A DNA stretch of 64,000 nucleotides from Diphasiastrum complanatum (taxonomy: Eukaryota > Streptophyta > Lycopodiopsida > Lycopodiales > Lycopodiaceae): NCBI GenBank assembly GCA_029204225.1, contig CM055098.1, positions 48,756,088-48,820,087 on the forward strand, read 5' to 3'. Position numbers and translations under genes: made by a program. The notes under the pieces are model-generated. The model made no database searches. It saw only the letters and a list, made by a program, of their open reading frames with translations, and was not told the origin of the DNA. Below are positions 54,596 to 64,000 of this stretch, piece after piece. Each line of letters opens with the position of its first letter. Position 1 is the first letter of the stretch.

Positions 54596-55332
54596 TGTTG
54601 AATTTCACACGTGTGGACTGTCCACTACATGTACTTGTGATCTCCTAAGGTGTGTAGATGCACCAAGATCAAGACTAGATTGAGATTCAAGATCAATCTT
54701 GAATCCTATGGCAAAAACACACTACTACATGCATTCAATCACTTCCAACTCTCACTCACACGTGTGGGAAGTATTCAAAAAATAATCTAAGTAAAAACAA
54801 GCTGCTCTCCTCGGGTAGAGAGAGAAAATACATCAAGAGCTCTCGGGTAGAGAGAGAAAGCTAGAAATCCAATAACTCACAAAATCCATGAAATCACCAA
54901 ATCAATTGAATTCAAAATGAGGAGTACAATGATACTAGTAGGTCCACGAGCTACCACTATGCTTAACTATGATTGGACCACATTTTGTCACCTCTTGATC
55001 CTATTGGATCATTGATCTATGCACCTCTTAATTCTATTGGACTATATTCAAGCACACCTCAATTTCCTATTGGACCTCTCAAGGTTCCACCTCTATATCC
55101 TATTGGACCTCTTGGAATTCATCAAACAAAAACTTTACACTTGTCTACACTCTAATTAGCAAGTGTTTAGCCTCTTACTCTATTTTGGCTCAATAGTGGC
55201 ATTACAAGTGGAAATGCATAATTTGCCATCTATGCCAAATTTATTCCTATCAACATCCTACACCTAGATGCTTGATGTAAAAAACATAAGACCCCTATAT
55301 CTAACATAGATAATCTTTTTCAATTCTTCACA
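54596..55332 (-). repeat. 5' LTR of the intact copia element
   Basis: Same 737 bp as the other LTR, at a constant 5501-base offset with no indel. Contains the same internal repeats and palindromes (54606, 54757). Confidence 0.95.
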
Positions 55333-56760
55333 GTTTTTCCATCTGAATTACCTAATGGTTTGCTATCGTCTTGGTCAGTTGAGTTAATTCCAGGAAGTCA
55401 ACCCGTCTCTAGACAACCTTATATGTTTTCTCGAAAAGAGGAGACATATATTTCAAATCAAATAGAAAACTATCTGAGGATGGGACATATACAACCTAGT
55501 AAATCACCATGGGGCGCTCTTGTTCTTCTTAAAGCAACAAAAGATGGAGATGTATGTTGATTATAAGGGGCTAAATAAGGTGACCATCAAAAATAAATAT
55601 CAGGATGGATGACCTTGTAGATCAGTTGGGTGGAGCTAAGTATTTCACCAAGGTTGATCTCAAGACAGGGTACCATCAAATATGAATTTCCAGCAAATGA
55701 TGGAACGATTTATTTCGTCTGTATTTGGAGAAGTTTGTGGTAGTATTTCTGGATGATATTCTCGTTTACAGTAAATCATTGATGGAATACATAGAGCACT
55801 TAAGAGTCATCTTGATGAAACTCCAGTGGGAGTTACTCTCCACTAAAGAGTCCAAGTGTTAATTTTTTTAAGTAAGAGCTGCTTTATCTCAGTCATAAGA
55901 TCACAGTAAATGAGATCAAGATTGACAAGGATAAAATCAAGATTGTGATTGAGTGGCCAATTCTGGGAACTGTGAGGCAAGTAAAGTCATTTTTAGGATT
56001 TACACTTTTCTTCAAGAAATTTATTGAGGATTATGCTAAGTTAGTAGCTCCGCTCAATAATCTGACAAAAGAGTTTGTTAATAAAAAGAAAAAGAGGAAT
56101 CAATCTAGTCTGCCTGTTGTTTGGAACGAGAAATTGAATCAATATTTTGGAAAAATGAAAACAATGGTTGTTTTAGCTCCCATGTTACAAATTGCTAATC
56201 CAAACTTACCTTATGTTGTGAGAATGGACGCAAGTGATATTGCACTTGGAGCAGTTCTATTATAAATGGATAGGCCACTAGCATTTGAGAGCAAAAAATT
56301 CACTAGTCCTCAGTTGCGTTATACTACGCAGGAAACAAAATTGTTTACTGTAATCCATGCCTATAGTTTTCAACCTAGATCTCCAATAAATGTTGAGATG
56401 AAGTCTGTTAAGCCTCCAGAAGGTTGCTGATTTCTTGCATGATATGCAAGAGATGTTGCAAGTGGCTAAGGATAGTATCCATAGTGCTCAGGATAGAGCT
56501 AAAGTATACTATACCGATCTTAAGAGATCTCCAAGAGATTTTAAAGTTGATGACTGGGTATATTTTAAGATTCCAAAAGATTCTAAGATGTTACGTACAG
56601 GGAAGCATTATAAACTGTTTACTCGTTATTGTGGATTGTTCAGGATTGTACGTAGAATTGGTTCACGTCTCTTGCACAAACTGAATCTGAATAGTGGTCA
56701 GTGTGAGTGCAGCTTTTGTATTACCATTGTAGCCCAAAGCATAGTGCTTTGAAGCTTAAA
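55333..56760 (+). pseudogene. Gypsy element B: RT, RNase H and integrase C-terminus (3' half)
   Basis: Continues the pol frame broken by the copia insertion: FPSELPNGLPSSW and SRQPYMFSRKEE. RT motifs follow in shifted frames: [13 protein letters not shown], then a jump from LKTGYHQI to NFQQMMERF (about 50 residues missing), then VFLDDILVYSKS near 55740. The RNase H region has VKSFLGFTLFFKKFI, RMDASDIALGAVLL and ESKKFTSPQLRYTTQE. The integrase core is gone: after about 56400 the text jumps to a C-terminal part with DRAKVYYTDLKRSPRDFKVD and DWVYFKIPKD. No LTR was found to the right. Confidence 0.8.
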
Positions 56761-57268
56761 TGTATCTCAGAACTCTTTGTAGAGCTTTTTTGTTTGCATG
56801 GAATTCTGAGCCAAAGGCCTCTTAGATTCACATTTATTTTTATTCATTTGATATTTAGTTGATAACTTAATGTGTTATCTATTGATGCATTATATTGTGG
56901 TTTCCATTACTTTCCATTGTGCTTTCCATTACTTTCTGTTGTGCATTCTAGCATGCAAATCATGTGCTAAAATAGATACATTGCATTGACTTCATCAATA
57001 GATACATTTGCATTCCATAGATGTGCATTAAATAAACTATACATTGCATTGAAACATCAATAGATACATTTGCATTCAATAGATGTCCATTCAATAGACT
57101 ATACATTTGCATTCATGAATTGAAAATATATGCATTCAAAATTTTTGCAAAAATGATGTGGTGCCAAAACATTATATTGATTGATTAAAAAAAAGGTACA
57201 TTGATGAAAGAATAAATTCTCCCTTCCTATATTGCCTTCTACAAGGCCTTACATTTAATTTAAAAACT
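56761..57268. repeat. AT-rich flank with degenerate ~22-bp repeats
   Basis: From about 56,970 to 57,120, imperfect copies of ATACATTTGCATTCAATAGA, preceded by TTTCCATTACTTTCCATTGTG repeats at about 56,905-56,945. No gene. Confidence 0.6.
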
Positions 57269-58393
57269 CTACTTATCATCACTTCCTCCCTCCTTGCCTC
57301 CTTCGTCTTGTAGGTGTACGTTGGTGTCCACATCTTTAAATTCCCCTTCGCTCTCATTCACGTTCTCTTCCACATTTTGCTCCTCAAAATTTTCCACATT
57401 TTCTTTCACATCACGAACACTTGAAGTTGTAGAACCTCTCTACAAAATAGAATCAAAGATTCAATTAAATTGAGATTAAACTTACTTGTAAACCACAAAG
57501 TAAACAATCACAAAACAATAAAAGTGTTTACGATTGGAAACAATCCATGGGATTCCATAAATGCCTTAACGCTGGCATATCCATGATCATAACCTTGTTT
57601 GTACTCCACGGCGGTCATGTGTCTTCCAAAATCACTAAGCTACATTCAACAGAAAAACATAGTTTAGCAATAAAAAACATTAACAATCTCACTACAAAAA
57701 TAGAATCATAGTAAAAAATATTGCACTTACAAATTGGGCCTCTAGATTGCCCCTTCCTCCCGATTCCAAGTGACTTTGGCCATGTTTTAAGAGCTTCTTG
57801 GCGGCGGCCCTATGCTGTTGTTCATACTTTTGGGGATTGTTTTGCAACAATTCCCCTTTCACCTTCCTCCAATCCCTTTTGGAGCACCATCCAGGCTTCG
57901 TGGGATTCTTGTGATTCCTCACGGCTCTTCTCATCAATTGCCTTTTGTTTCAAATCCAAAGGCAAATTGAATTCAAGGCCCAAGTCCTACTAAAAGCATT
58001 CGATTGAGGGAATTCAGAATATAAAGTATCTATTATTTTAGTTTTGTCTTCAAACGATTGGGAGGACCAATTGATCATGTAATCTTTACCAAAAAAGCAA
58101 CTAAATCACGCAAACGGGCATGAACTACATTGCCACACATATTTTTTTATAACTCCACCACATGGATTAAGATCATAATACACACTACACGATTCCTAGG
58201 AAGGGGCATCTTTGGAAGCTCTTCTCTCGGATGATTCACCTGAAGAAGATAACACAAGATTTTTGATTCTATCTCTTTGTTGAGGAGATAGATTCTCAAA
58301 CCACTCTTGATTATATTCTTCGGGCTCCTCACGAGCTCTTCTCCTAAATGGTCTCCCACTTGACCTTCCACTTGACCTACCACTTGAAGACAT
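57269..58393 (-). pseudogene. Unidentified multi-exon gene with three in-frame stops
   Basis: Exons 58393-57731, 57639-57532 and 57439-57269 join in phase 0 across GT-AG introns (donors GTAAGT, GTAAAC; acceptors GAATGTAG, TTTTGTAG) to about 313 codons. The first exon starts MSSSGRSSGRSSGRPFRR and has NQEWFENLSPQQRDRI, YYDLNPCGGVIKKYVWQC, KDYMINWSSQ and HGQSHLESGGRGNLEAQF. The second has DFGRHMTAVEYKQGYDHGYA. The last is acidic, ending GSDDK. Three stops (TAG, TGA, TGA) interrupt exon 1, all compatible with C-to-T changes in CAG or CGA codons. I recognise no family. The layout and neighbours suggest an accessory gene of a plant DNA transposon, but this is inference. Confidence 0.55.
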
Positions 58394-59630
58394 TGCACCA
58401 AAGAAAAACTTTAAAAGTTAGAAAGTAGTGGAGAATGGGAGTGAAAGAGTAGTGAGGACTGTTAGACTAGAAGAGTAAGCAATGACAAGAAAGCAATAGA
58501 TTATTAGTAAGCAAGAACAGGCAAGATCAATAGAGCAGGCAATAGCAAGAGCAAGATCACTAGCAAGGAAGAGCAACCAAAGACAAGCAAGCAAGCAAGC
58601 AAGATCTATAGAGATTGGAAGAGCAATAGCAAGCAAGAGCACTAAACACTAGATTAGGAAAACCTATAAAACTTGAAAGCAAAAGAAGAGGAGTAATAAT
58701 GCTCACGAAAATGCTACTTTATTATCATTCGAGTTTCGTGTGGATTATCCATGCAGAAGTTATCCACACGTGGATAATCCAAGCGATATCCATGCGTGGA
58801 TGTTCCACGCGATTTTTTTTCCCTCTCTTCACACGTGAAAGGGTCCCCTACATGGGCTTGCATGCTTTAAATGTCATTCATAATCTTTTCTAGATTTTAT
58901 GAGAATATTTAATTGTAGGATTTTACATAAAATATATTTTTTAATATGATGGAACATAAAAAAATCAATTCAAAGATCATTATGGTAGTATTTAATTGTT
59001 GAAACTAGTTTTATATTGTTATAAATATTATTTTTCTTGAGATTTGACATACAAGACAAAATCATGAGATAAGAAATAATACATATTATTATTAAACAAG
59101 TAATTTGACAAGTTTTTTAAGATTTTATGACATAATATTATGTCAGATCGGTGATGTCATAAAATATTTAGTTTATTAATAATCTAGGTGTCATAAATTT
59201 GATATAATTTGATGACATAATTATATGGTCAAATAGAAAATTTTTGCTTTTGTCATGTGGCCTCTTAAATGGTTGCATGAGATCATTTAGATTCACGATC
59301 AAAAGCATTTATGTTATATTGAGGACCTTAGTGATATGTGACCTATATGATATATCTTTTTAATTGTTGGTGTGTGAACTATATAACCTTATATGAAATC
59401 ATAGTAATTAGTTGAAATATCACTTAGCATTGTAATAAAGATGTTGATCAATGGTGTGCTATCTAGTATATGATTGATTGACATTGTCCAAATATTGCTC
59501 GTCTTTTCTTTTTGATTCGAGGAACATCATCTTGCATACAAAGCAACCATAGATAGAAAGGGCGAATGCATATTGCTCGTCATAGCAATCCTTAATGAAG
59601 GAACTAGAAACTCTACTGGCATTACAACAT
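58394..59630. other. No gene; palindrome-rich patch at 58735-58815
   Basis: AT-rich. At 58,735-58,815 there are several ATCCACACGTGGAT-like and TCCATGCGTGGA-like palindromes. Just to the left is an AGCAAGCAAG-rich tract (58,480-58,640). Confidence 0.5.
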
Positions 59631-59631
59631 C

Positions 59632-60338
59632 CTAATCATATACCAATTGGAAGGGTGTTTGATCAGTGCTTCCTTTATATGTTGTCCTGAATGCCCACAA
59701 AGTAGCATGCAACTTATGTTCCCAATCTGATCTGCTAGCTTCAACTGTTTTCGTGAGCACACTACACTGGATCTTATTGGATGATTCTGCTTGCCCATTA
59801 CCGCGAGGATAATAAGACGTACTGGTTCTATGGATCATGAAGAATTCCTCCAACAGGACCTTGATGGTCTCATTGATAAAATGACTTCCTTGATCGCTGA
59901 CTAGCTCCACCGGGCATCCAAAGCGCACAATGATATTTTCATAAAGGAACTTGGCTGTGGTCCTAGCATCAGCTACTCTTACTGCCTTGGCTTCGACCCA
60001 CTTGGTGAGATAGTTCATGGCTACGATTATGTATCGAGCCTGGGAACTCCTTGTTGTAGGGTGAATTGGACGATGTAATCCAATCCCCACTTTTTGAATG
60101 GTGCTTGGGGTAAGACCGGGTGCAGTAGGTCATAATTCAATCTCGTTGGTCTCCTCGCCCTTTGGCACACATCACACTTTTTCAAGTATTCCTCCGCATC
60201 CTTATGAATCATTGGCCACCAACATCCTGATTGCAAGATCTTGCAAACTGTAATGTCGAATGCAAAATGGCCTCCACCCATGCCTTTATGTGAAAGCAAA
60301 ATGATCTGGGTGGCCTCATGAGGGAGAATACACCGCAA
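59632..60338 (-). pseudogene. Gypsy element C integrase
   Basis: The zinc-binding end and core appear in two frames: YLKKCDVCQRARRPTRLN, WGLDYI (first Asp), then MNYLTKWVEAKAV, ELVSDQGSHFI (second Asp) and GNGQAESSNK (Glu), then WAFRTTYKGSTDQTPFQLVY. The type is Tat/Athila-like. A frameshift lies near 60030-60090. The right-hand neighbours are the RNase H and RT of the same element, in reverse order on the plus strand. Confidence 0.85.
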
Positions 60339-60524
60339 AGAATCCCGTCTGGACCTCTTCGATACTATTGGCCAGCAATCAGCTAAGGTCTAGCCTTCAA
60401 GATCAATTTCTGTTGTTCCGTCTTTGGTAGTGACTTGTCTGGTTGGCCCCGCATTAGATATTCAACAATGTCAGCAGCCCACTCTAGTACTGTGTCCACG
60501 TAAAATAAGACAGCATCGGCCAGC

Positions 60525-61415
60525 TCATCGTCGGGTTGGGTCGCAATCTCCTTTCCCTTGATTCGTGACAAATGATCTGCCATGTAGGTGTTGTTTTCTC
60601 TTGCGAACTAATATCCGAAAATCAAACTCCAACAATAGAAGTAGCCATCTGGTGATTCTCCCGATGTTGCAAGTTTTGTTAACGAGATAGAGCAAGGGTT
60701 GATGGTCCGTATAAAAAGCAAAATGTGTGGCCATCAGGTAATGCCAAAATTTTTTAACCGCATAGATCATTACCAGTGTTTCTCGCTCTGTGGTTGAATA
60801 GTTCATTTCTGTATCACTGAGCTGTCGGCTTGCAAATCGGATTGGAAAATCTTTTTTGTGTTCTCCTGGCTGGGTTAAGACTGCTCCAACTACATACTTT
60901 GATGCGTCCGTATGCACATGAAACTCAATGGACCAATTGGGTGGACGTAAGATTGGCGATGAAACCAATGCATTCTTAAGTTGTTGGAAAGCCTTTAGGG
61001 CTTGCTCGTTCCAATGTGGATCCGTTGTGAGTTTGTAAATTGGTCGGGCTAACTGCACAAAATCAAGAATGAAGATCCTATAATAGTTAGCATGACCCAT
61101 AAAGATGTAGACTGCGTGGATCGTTCCCAGTGGTGGTAGATCAACAATGATTCTGATCTTTGATAGATCTGTGGCGATCCCGTGTCTTGACACTATATGG
61201 TCGAGAATCAAGCCATGTGTCACCCAAAATTGACATTTTTTTGGATTCAGGGAGATCTGGTAGTTGCGACATTTCTGTAACACTTTCTCCAAATTGGATA
61301 AGTGTTCTGAGTCTGGTCCATGCACGCACAGATCATCCAAGAAAATTTCCAGAAATTTTTTACAAATAATCCTTGAATGCCACCTGCATGACTCGTTGGA
61401 AGGTGCTTGGGGCAT
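60525..61415 (-). pseudogene. Gypsy element C RT palm end and RNase H
   Basis: FLDDLCVHGPDSEHLSNLEK (the YLDD motif as FLDD), SLNPKKCQFW, GHANYYRIFI, then RNase H HTDASKYVVGAVLTQPG, FASRQLSDTEMNYSTTERE and FYTDHQPLLYL. One frame over 296 codons. The link to the RT frame at 61360-61415 needs a frameshift. Confidence 0.88.
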
Positions 61416-61857
61416 TGCAAAGTCCGAATGGCATCACTTTATAGGCATAGATTCTCCATTCTGTGGCAAATATTGTCTTGTGTTGGTCTTGGGGGGCTAT
61501 CTTCAACTGGTTGTAGCCATTGAAGCTGTCTAGAAAATTGTAGGCTTCGGTGCCAACTACTCTGTCGAGAACACTTTTCGTAAATGGTAAAAGAAAATGG
61601 TCCTTTTTGGTGACTACATTTAGCGCCTTCAGATTCACACAAATCCGTATTTTGCCGTTCTTCTTGGGTACTATAACTATCGACGATACCCATTCTGTGT
61701 GCTCGATTTCATAGATGAAATCTACATCCATCAGCTTCTGCAACTCCTGCTTGATCGGCTCTGTATAATTCGGGTTGCAGTGGTAGTAACGACTTACCTT
61801 GGGGACTGCTCCATCCACCAAGGGTATGGTGTGTTGGACTACTATAACTCCAGGCAA
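61360..61857 (-). pseudogene. Gypsy element C reverse transcriptase, N-terminal part
   Basis: PIKQELQKLMDVDFIYEIEH, WVSSIVIVPKKNGKIRICVN, LDSFNGYNQLKIAP and YKVMPFGLCNAPSTFQRVMQ: fingers and palm of Ty3/gypsy RT. It ends where the next frame takes over. Confidence 0.9.
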
Positions 61858-61900
61858 AACAGTCTTTATACTCCGCCAACAATGATTGTATTCTCTTGAA

Positions 61901-62575
61901 CTATGTGGGTGTTAACTGCTCTCCCACATGTACTATCCTTTCTTCTTCACCTGGCTCGACAAGGTTCATTGGCTGTGTTTGCGCAGGTCCCTCGAAGACT
62001 TGTTCCCCTGGTGCCTGACTTTGATCCGGTTCTCTTTGTGCTTGCGGCATCATGATTACCACATCGTCGAAGGCATAATTCTTGAAAGTCTCAGGCATTT
62101 CGTGAACTGGCGCTCGTCGAGATTCCTCTTTCAACATATTGATCTTAGTCCGACTGGTCATTTTTTGGTTTTCTTTCACCTGTGTAGAAGATGACGTTGT
62201 ATCTGAGTTCATCTTGATTGACTTCAAGGAATCCAACACTTTCTTTTTGCTCTTTTTTGTCATTTTGGTGGATTCGTCCTTGTTCTCTTTCATCAAAACT
62301 GCCGTGACATTCGCCTCGTGGTTGCGAATATCGACATCCACTATAGCTATCGCCTCTTTGGGTAGATCACTCCAACAGATCACCTGGCTGTAGTGTTGCT
62401 TCAACTGATTCTTCTTATTCGCAGGTATCTTGGGTGGATCGATCCTTGAGACTTTTTGTGAAAAATGCAAAAATAAGCTTGGTAGAAGCCAAAAATCTTG
62501 TATATAGATAAACACACATGTGTGGAGCCTGTTCCCACCTATGAAAATAGTGTACTTGTCATGTACCATAATCAT
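61901..62575 (-). pseudogene. Gypsy element C gag-pol linker region
   Basis: Open frame of about 224 residues with low-complexity polar content (EPDQSQAPGEQVFEGPAQTQ) and WSDLPKEAIAIVDVDIRNHE. It precedes the RT in the same orientation. No protease motif is visible, so its role is inferred from position only. Confidence 0.45.
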
Positions 62576-64000
62576 ATAGGTTGTACATATGATTTAATTC
62601 AAGTTCTAGTGGCTAAAAAGGCCAAAAACTAGTTTTCTAGATATATGACACATGGCATCAATCTATTGATTGCATTAGCCAAATATTTTGGTTAGGTGTC
62701 ATATCCCATGTGTAGAGGACAACTCACACGTGTGGAATAAGCTGAAGTAGGTGAATTTTGAATTCTAGAAGATTTCCAAGTAGATCTCCATATAGAAGGA
62801 AAATGGACCAAAAGTGCTCAAAATAGAAGGTTTTATCCAAGTGTCAGTTTTGCATGATGAATCATCATATGACAAAGCACCTTCACACATGTGGGATCAG
62901 AGGGATGATCAATACCAGGAGCTCCCACTTATTGTATATATAGAGCCACATTTGGCCATAATCATTGTGAGACACCAATCTTGGTTTTGAAAGCAATTTT
63001 GAGTGATTCTCTCCATTTGTCTACATTTGTTTTGATTGTTTTGAGGTTCTATCAATGTGTACTTGATTTTCAGGTTGGAGTCCGTACTCAGACAGTGTTT
63101 CACACGTGTGAAACCATAAATTACACTTACCTTCAATTAATGATTGTTCTTGTTAGGATTTTGTGTCTAGAATTGATCTAGATTGATCTTAATCTGAAGT
63201 AGATTGATAGATCAAGTAATCTGACAACTAATCCCTCTTGAGGATCAGATTAGGATCCACTCTTGGTCCTTTTTGTACTTTTTGCACATGGCCAAGTACA
63301 AGAGGTTTTGTTGAAATTGATAGGGTTAATCCAAATCAAAGCCAAAATTAGCAGTTTTTTGGAAACTAGTCAAATTTTGGGTAGCAAGTTGGATTTGATA
63401 GATATTCTCAAAATTTTTGGACCAGAACTTTTTGTGGGCTGTAGGAACCCTTTTCACACGTGTGAGGCCGTACATCTCCGGTTTTGGCTGAGAAAATTCA
63501 AAAATTTGTAGAATTTGACTCACATACCCAATTTGAGTGATTTTTGGTGCAAAATCAAGCATTTTCTATAGTGAATCTAATCCCTTGATTAGTTTTTGGA
63601 TTAGATCAGCCAAAAAATTAAAATTGAAGCTTGAAATAGGTGCATTAATTGATATTCTTTGATATTTTGAGTGTATGTTGAAGTTAAGAGAGATTTTGCT
63701 AAAAATCATAGATTAAGGAGTGATATGCAAGGTGAGAGGATGAAATCCATTGTACCATCACTCTAGATTTGTTCAAGAGTGATAAGTTCAAGTTTAGAAG
63801 CATCAATTTGCTAGAAAGCATCTTTGGATCTGTCCTCCAAGTGAAACCTTTGAGAGTTTCTAGTGCATATAGAGCATCTATGCAAATCTTTTGTAGAGTT
63901 TGACATACATTGGCTTAAATTGAGTTCTAGAAAAGAGATTGAGATCCAAGTCACATTGTTCAACCCTACTCAATTTGTTTGAGTGATTGTAAGGTTTGAA
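62576..64000. other. AT-rich right end with CACACGTGTG palindromes, no gene
   Basis: No coding sequence was recognised. CACACGTGTG occurs at 62725, 63101 (as the 18-bp palindrome GTTTCACACGTGTGAAAC) and 63455, and CACATGTG forms at 62513 and 62885. This may be LTR or leader sequence of gypsy element C, but no LTR pair is in the window. Confidence 0.45.

Larger units (their letters stand above)
49095..55332 (-). mobile_element. Complete, apparently young copia element (Ty1-like)
   Basis: 6238 bp: two 737-bp LTRs, a perfect 5-bp target duplication, a tRNA-iMet primer-binding site touching the 5' LTR, one uninterrupted polyprotein, and a purine tract touching the 3' LTR. It lies on the minus strand inside the pol region of gypsy element B. 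The LTRs share the same length and show no difference on reading both through, which means very recent insertion. All parts needed for movement seem present. Confidence 0.95.

Overview
This is a window of nuclear DNA from a land plant with a large, repeat-rich genome. It has spliced genes with GT-AG introns, one intron of about 9.4 kb, plant-type LTR retrotransposons of the copia and Ty3/gypsy groups, a hAT transposase remnant, and many very long (GA)n/(CT)n and (TA)n microsatellites. I see no bacterial-style operon, CRISPR array, rRNA or tRNA. The species cannot be named from the sequence; a non-flowering plant is possible but is a guess.

Layout: 0-4.1 kb holds minisatellites, microsatellites and a decayed hAT transposase (minus strand). 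4.1-7.4 kb holds a gypsy-type LTR with a tRNA-Asp-like primer-binding site, a long leader, and a gag reading frame that splices in perfect phase into a SUMO/Ulp1-type (C48) cysteine protease domain. An unidentified, probably decayed gene lies tail to tail with it (7.8-8.6 kb). 8.6-12.4 kb is mostly microsatellite and AT-rich DNA.

12.4-24.9 kb holds the one clear host gene, on the minus strand. It is a DRIP-like (DREB2A-interacting protein / Polycomb RING-RAWUL) E3 ligase gene, of which the long middle exon and three 3' exons are visible; the N-terminal RING exons were not found. Its last intron carries a copia remnant (A1, 14.8-17.9 kb). The sequence around this gene, to about 28.6 kb, looks richer in GC and CpG than its surroundings.

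28.7-47.5 kb is mainly old repeats: a second deleted copy of the same copia family (A2, 32.4-37.1 kb, minus), split by a different LTR with an adjacent primer-binding site, plus loose copia fragments at 31.4 and 39 kb, direct duplications and long AT-rich stretches.

47.6-56.8 kb is a nested pair. A decayed gypsy element (plus strand) was split inside its pol region by a complete, apparently very young copia element (49,095-55,332, minus strand) with two 737-bp LTRs that look identical, a 5-bp target duplication, and a full 1347-residue polyprotein. 57.3-58.4 kb carries a phased multi-exon pseudogene of unknown family with three in-frame stops. 59.6-62.6 kb is a decayed Tat/Athila-like gypsy pol (minus). 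The right end is AT-rich DNA with repeated CACACGTGTG palindromes.
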